From Croceibacterium atlanticum (lineage in GTDB: Bacteria > Pseudomonadota > Alphaproteobacteria > Sphingomonadales > Sphingomonadaceae), in NCBI RefSeq assembly GCF_001008165.2, contig NZ_CP011452.2, positions 1 to 64,000 on the forward strand: a DNA stretch of 64,000 nucleotides, written 5' to 3'. Position 1 is the stretch's first letter, and each line of letters begins with the position of its first letter. Position numbers and translations under genes: made by a program. Positions 61,341 to 64,000 of the stretch are shown here, in pieces. The notes below the pieces were generated by a model that did no database searches, was not told the origin of the DNA, and worked only from the letters and a program-made list of their open reading frames with translations.

Positions 61341-62165
61341 ATGGCCGATATTGCACCGATCCTCGTCGCTACCGACCTTTCTGCCCGCAGCGACCGGGCG
61401 ATAGATCGTGCAATGCAGCTGTCCGGCCAATTCGGCGCTCCTCTGCTGGTCTGCCATGCGCTGAAGCCCGGTTCTGCCGGCGCGAAGGACCCGCATCTTG
61501 CGGAAACGGCTCTGCGCGACGCGCTGCCCGATCCCGGCGCCGACGTGGAGATCGCCATGCCCGTCGGCCCTGCGCCGCAGGCGATTGCCGAAGCGGCGGA
61601 TCTGGCGAAGGCGCAATTGATCGTCACCGGCATTGCCCATATCGACAATCCGGGCGGGCACATCCTCGGCAATACGGCCATGCATCTGGTGCGGAAGGCG
61701 AACAAACCCGTTCTGGTGGTGAAGCGCCGCGCTCATAAGCCATATCGCCGGATCCTCGCCGCCACCGATTTCTCGCCCTGTTCGCTCCATGCGCTGAAAC
61801 TTGCGGCTGCCATGTTTCCCGATGCGGAGTTGCATCTGTTCCACGCCTGGCACGCTGCCCCGGGCGGCTGGTCGCAGACGGAAGATCTCGCCCGCCGGAC
61901 GGAGGAGGGCGCGCGCAAGCATATGGCGGAGTTCCTGCGTGGGCCCGATATGCCGGAAGGTCTGGCAGACCGCATCACCACCCACTTGCAGCGCGGGGAT
62001 TTCGGCACCGTAACGCTGGCCATGGTGGAAAGGCTTGATCCGGATCTGGTCGTGTTCGGCACGCATGGCAAGACGGGCTTCATCCGCGCCATGGCCGGCA
62101 GTTCCGCACTCGCGGCGCTGGAATGGGTGGATTGCGATGCACTGGTGGCGCGCGAACCGGTATAG
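61341..62165 (+). CDS. Universal stress protein with two Usp domains
   Basis: 274 residues, tandem UspA folds. Domain one: PILVATDLSARSDRAIDRAM ... VTGIAHIDNPGGHILGNTAMHLV. Domain two: RILAATDFSPCSLHALKLAA and GTHGKTGFIRAMAGSSALAA, with the nucleotide-binding G-x2-G-x9-GS pattern. Tandem Usp proteins act in stress survival. A lone gene, 53 bases after the GNAT. Confidence 0.9.
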   Translation: MADIAPILVATDLSARSDRAIDRAMQLSGQFGAPLLVCHALKPGSAGAKDPHLAETALRDALPDPGADVEIAMPVGPAPQAIAEAADLAKAQLIVTGIAHIDNPGGHILGNTAMHLVRKANKPVLVVKRRAHKPYRRILAATDFSPCSLHALKLAAAMFPDAELHLFHAWHAAPGGWSQTEDLARRTEEGARKHMAEFLRGPDMPEGLADRITTHLQRGDFGTVTLAMVERLDPDLVVFGTHGKTGFIRAMAGSSALAALEWVDCDALVAREPV

Positions 62166-62700
62166 GGGCGCAAGCGCTCAGCCATCGCGGCCAAGGGGTA
62201 TATCGAATTGGTTGACCCCGTATCCGAATCCAACTAATGGGCCGCCTATCCGCAGGCAGGGTGAGAGCAATCCTGTCCCGCCGTGGGTAGATAGAGCTGA
62301 ACATTGCCGGTGTTGTCCCGGGGCCTTGGCGAGGTAACTCGCAGGGGCCCTTCTATCGTTGGATGCCATGCATCCTGGGGCAGCCGTCAAAGTAACCCGG
62401 TGCCCTAGCGGCGCGGGTGGAGTGTTTCGAGCTCGTGCATTTCGGGGCGCCCATGTGGCGACCCATGTCTCGCCGGATTTCCGCGCTTGCGGAAAAAGGG
62501 CGAGGGGCACGACCCCGTTTTCCTTCATCCCGCCTTCCATGTGGCGCCAGCAACGGGTGAAGGGTTTGAACCCCGTTCTCGTTCGCCCTGGGTTTGTCGA
62601 TAGGCCGCGCCTTGCCTTTTTCAGGTGGCGGCGTTTCGACAAGCTCAGCACGAACGGAATTGCAGGGCGCGATCCAGATCCCAACAGGTGAAGAGAAAGT
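62166..62700. other. Long leader of the str operon
   Basis: 535 bases, no gene. TTGACC (62212-62217), a 17-base spacer and TAATGG (62235-62240) could be the operon promoter, weakly matched. From 62400 on there are GC-rich direct and inverted elements, with a dispersed-repeat copy at 62632-62658 close to the ribosome binding site. A structured mRNA leader before rpsL is plausible. Confidence 0.4.
62632..62658. repeat. Dispersed repeat copy (TTCGACAAGCTCAG family)
   Basis: GTTTCGACAAGCTCAGCACG then AACGG, a known form of the sphingomonad intergenic repeat. A related copy in opposite orientation lies at 792-812. It sits about 45 bases before the rpsL start. Confidence 0.55.
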
Positions 62701-63072
62701 ATGCCGACGATCAACCAGCTGGTCCGCAAGGGCCGCCAGCCTATCAAGGCGAAGAGCAAGGTGCCCGCGATGGAGCAGAACCCGCAGAAGCGCGGTGTTT
62801 GCACTCGTGTGTACACCACCACCCCGAAGAAGCCGAACTCGGCTCTTCGCAAGGTGGCCAAGGTTCGCCTGACCAACGGGCGCGAAGTCATTTCCTACAT
62901 TCCCGGTGAAGGCCACAACCTTCAGGAACACTCCGTGGTGCTGATCCGCGGCGGCCGTGTGCGCGACCTTCCGGGCGTGCGCTACCACGTGCTGCGCGGC
63001 GTGCTCGACACGCAGGGCGTGAAGGACCGCAAGCAGAGCCGTTCCAAATACGGCGCCAAGCGGCCCAAGTGA
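62701..63072 (+). CDS. rpsL: 30S ribosomal protein S12
   Basis: 123 residues, family length. [49 protein letters not shown] and [13 protein letters not shown] are S12. The lysines equivalent to K42 and K87 (TPKKPNS, PGVRYH region) are wild type, so streptomycin sensitivity is expected from this gene. First gene of rpsL-rpsG-fusA. Confidence 0.98.
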   Translation: MPTINQLVRKGRQPIKAKSKVPAMEQNPQKRGVCTRVYTTTPKKPNSALRKVAKVRLTNGREVISYIPGEGHNLQEHSVVLIRGGRVRDLPGVRYHVLRGVLDTQGVKDRKQSRSKYGAKRPK

Positions 63073-63169
63073 TCTGTCCGGGGGACAGGCCATCCTTGAA
63101 AGATCGCAATGGGCGATTTTATCGGGGATTCAGTCCCGAGGGTTAATAGGTTCTACCCGGTGCCGCCCT

Positions 63170-63193
63170 GGATTCCCGCCTTCGCGGGAATGA
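63170..63193. repeat. REP-like palindrome upstream of rpsG
   Basis: GGATTCCCGCCTTCGCGGGAATGA, nearly the same as the copy at 22027-22050. Stem TTCCCGC/GCGGGAA. It lies between rpsL and rpsG, inside the str operon. Confidence 0.65.
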
Positions 63194-63235
63194 TGAAATG
63201 GGGCGGTGCGCCGGACAAGAGAAGGAATTAGCGAC

Positions 63236-63706
63236 ATGAGTCGTCGTCGTCGTCCCGAGAAGCGGGAAATCCTGCCCGATCCCAAGTTCGGGGATGTGGT
63301 GCTGTCCAAGTTCATGAACAACCTGATGTATGACGGCAAGAAATCTGCCGCCGAACGCATCGTCTATGGCGCGCTGGACACGGTGGAAGCCCGTGCGAAG
63401 ACCGATCCGGTGCAGATGTTCCATGACGCGCTGAACAACATCAAGCCCGCCGTGGAAGTCCGCAGCCGCCGTGTCGGTGGTGCGACCTACCAGGTTCCGG
63501 TCGAAGTCCGTCCGGAGCGTGCGCAGGCGCTCGCCATCCGCTGGCTGATCACGGCCGCGCGTGGCCGTGCGGAAACCACCATGGCCGCCCGTCTTTCGGG
63601 CGAGCTGATGGATGCGGCCAATAATCGCGGCAATGCGGTGAAGAAGCGTGAAGATACGCACCGCATGGCCGACGCCAACCGCGCCTTCAGCCACTATCGC
63701 TGGTAA
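63236..63706 (+). CDS. rpsG: 30S ribosomal protein S7
   Basis: 156 residues. [60 protein letters not shown] and [17 protein letters not shown]-type C-terminus are S7. It nucleates the 30S head and is a repressor of its own operon in E. coli. Start ATG 63236. Confidence 0.97.
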   Translation: MSRRRRPEKREILPDPKFGDVVLSKFMNNLMYDGKKSAAERIVYGALDTVEARAKTDPVQMFHDALNNIKPAVEVRSRRVGGATYQVPVEVRPERAQALAIRWLITAARGRAETTMAARLSGELMDAANNRGNAVKKREDTHRMADANRAFSHYRW

Positions 63707-63733
63707 GAGGCGCGCAGGAAGTCTTCTTCCGGC

Positions 63734-63776
63734 CCCTTCGCCGCTTTTCCGAAAAGGGGAGTGGGGAGGGGCCGCA
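63734..63776 (+). repeat. Nested hairpin between rpsG and fusA
   Basis: CGGCCCCTTC ... GGAGGGGCCG outer stem with an inner CTTTTC/GAAAAG hairpin in the 156-base rpsG-fusA gap. It could attenuate, stabilise or merely be a repeat; fusA would otherwise be read through. Confidence 0.4.
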
Positions 63777-63862
63777 GGAAGGTCTTCAAGCGGTCACACT
63801 ACTAACTATATGGGGTCAGCCACCCGTTAACCCGGGTCCCCAACACACTCGAGGAATTATCC

Positions 63863-64000
63863 ATGGCCCGCGACTATCCGCTGGAACGCTATCGCAATAT
63901 CGGCATCATGGCGCATATCGACGCCGGCAAGACCACCACGACCGAGCGGATCCTCTACTACACCGGCAAGTCCTACAAGATCGGCGAAGTCCATGACGGC
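63863..64000 (+). CDS. fusA: Elongation factor G, cut by the window end
   Basis: First 46 codons only. [20 protein letters not shown] then [26 protein letters not shown] contain the G1 loop [12 protein letters not shown] and switch I start. EF-G drives translocation and ribosome recycling. Continues beyond the right edge. GAGGA lies 7 bases upstream of ATG 63863. Confidence 0.97.
   Translation, partial: MARDYPLERYRNIGIMAHIDAGKTTTTERILYYTGKSYKIGEVHDG

Overview
The window is 64 kb of GC-rich alphaproteobacterial chromosome. A GcrA-type cell-cycle regulator, the CrtZ carotenoid hydroxylase, a MarR/AraC/TonB-receptor-rich catabolic region and several sphingomonad-style palindromic repeats point to the order Sphingomonadales, most likely an Erythrobacteraceae-like marine or soil bacterium. 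This placement is inference from gene content. No insertion sequence, prophage, CRISPR array or rRNA operon was seen.

Left block (1-24.5 kb), mostly housekeeping. A PilZ gene runs off the left edge. purA follows, then a minus-strand run leuC - DNA glycosylase - 54-aa membrane protein - leuD - ATPase-inhibitor zeta (DUF1476) - bolA - grxD. Next come crtZ, ybaN-sufE, and a large phage-shock operon: pspA, pspB, pspC plus four further PspB-like small membrane proteins behind a sigma-54 promoter, with divergent pspF. Then the classic rimP-nusA-ylxR-infB...rbfA-tdk...truB-rpsO-pnp translation/RNA block. The first 3.5 kb contain about six probable single-base losses, mostly in short G/C runs, that break PilZ, purA and leuD. 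These look like sequence errors rather than gene decay.

Middle block (24.6-38.3 kb): two SDR dehydrogenases, a VOC protein, an aromatic-acid-type MFS carrier, an arsR-arsC-acr3 arsenic operon with a recognisable operator, an OmpA-family protein, gcrA, an orphan ABC-2 permease, hspQ, tRNA-Ser(CGA), a DUF3237-CocE hydrolase pair behind a palindromic operator, and a lone glycosyltransferase.

Accessory catabolic block (38.5-59.8 kb): a Rieske oxygenase, a VOC protein, a LigB/DODA-type extradiol dioxygenase, an acetamidase/formamidase followed by an AraC regulator, a TauD dioxygenase, then a 774-residue fusion of an AraC regulator to an acetamidase/formamidase. After that come an M20 hydrolase, two MFS carriers, a RutB-like cysteine amidohydrolase coupled to a RutA-like flavin monooxygenase, a ribokinase-family kinase, an SDR, a second isochorismatase-family hydrolase, a nitroreductase, and a divergent TauD dioxygenase / TonB-dependent receptor pair. 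The shared theme is oxygenation followed by C-N bond hydrolysis plus uptake, consistent with catabolism of nitrogen-containing aromatic or heterocyclic compounds. The substrate cannot be read from sequence.

Right block (60-64 kb): LysR regulator-GNAT, UspA, then the str operon rpsL-rpsG-fusA, with fusA cut by the window edge. The most unusual items are the AraC-FmdA fusion beside its unfused tandem paralogues, and the expanded PspB-like array with a shared C-terminal motif.
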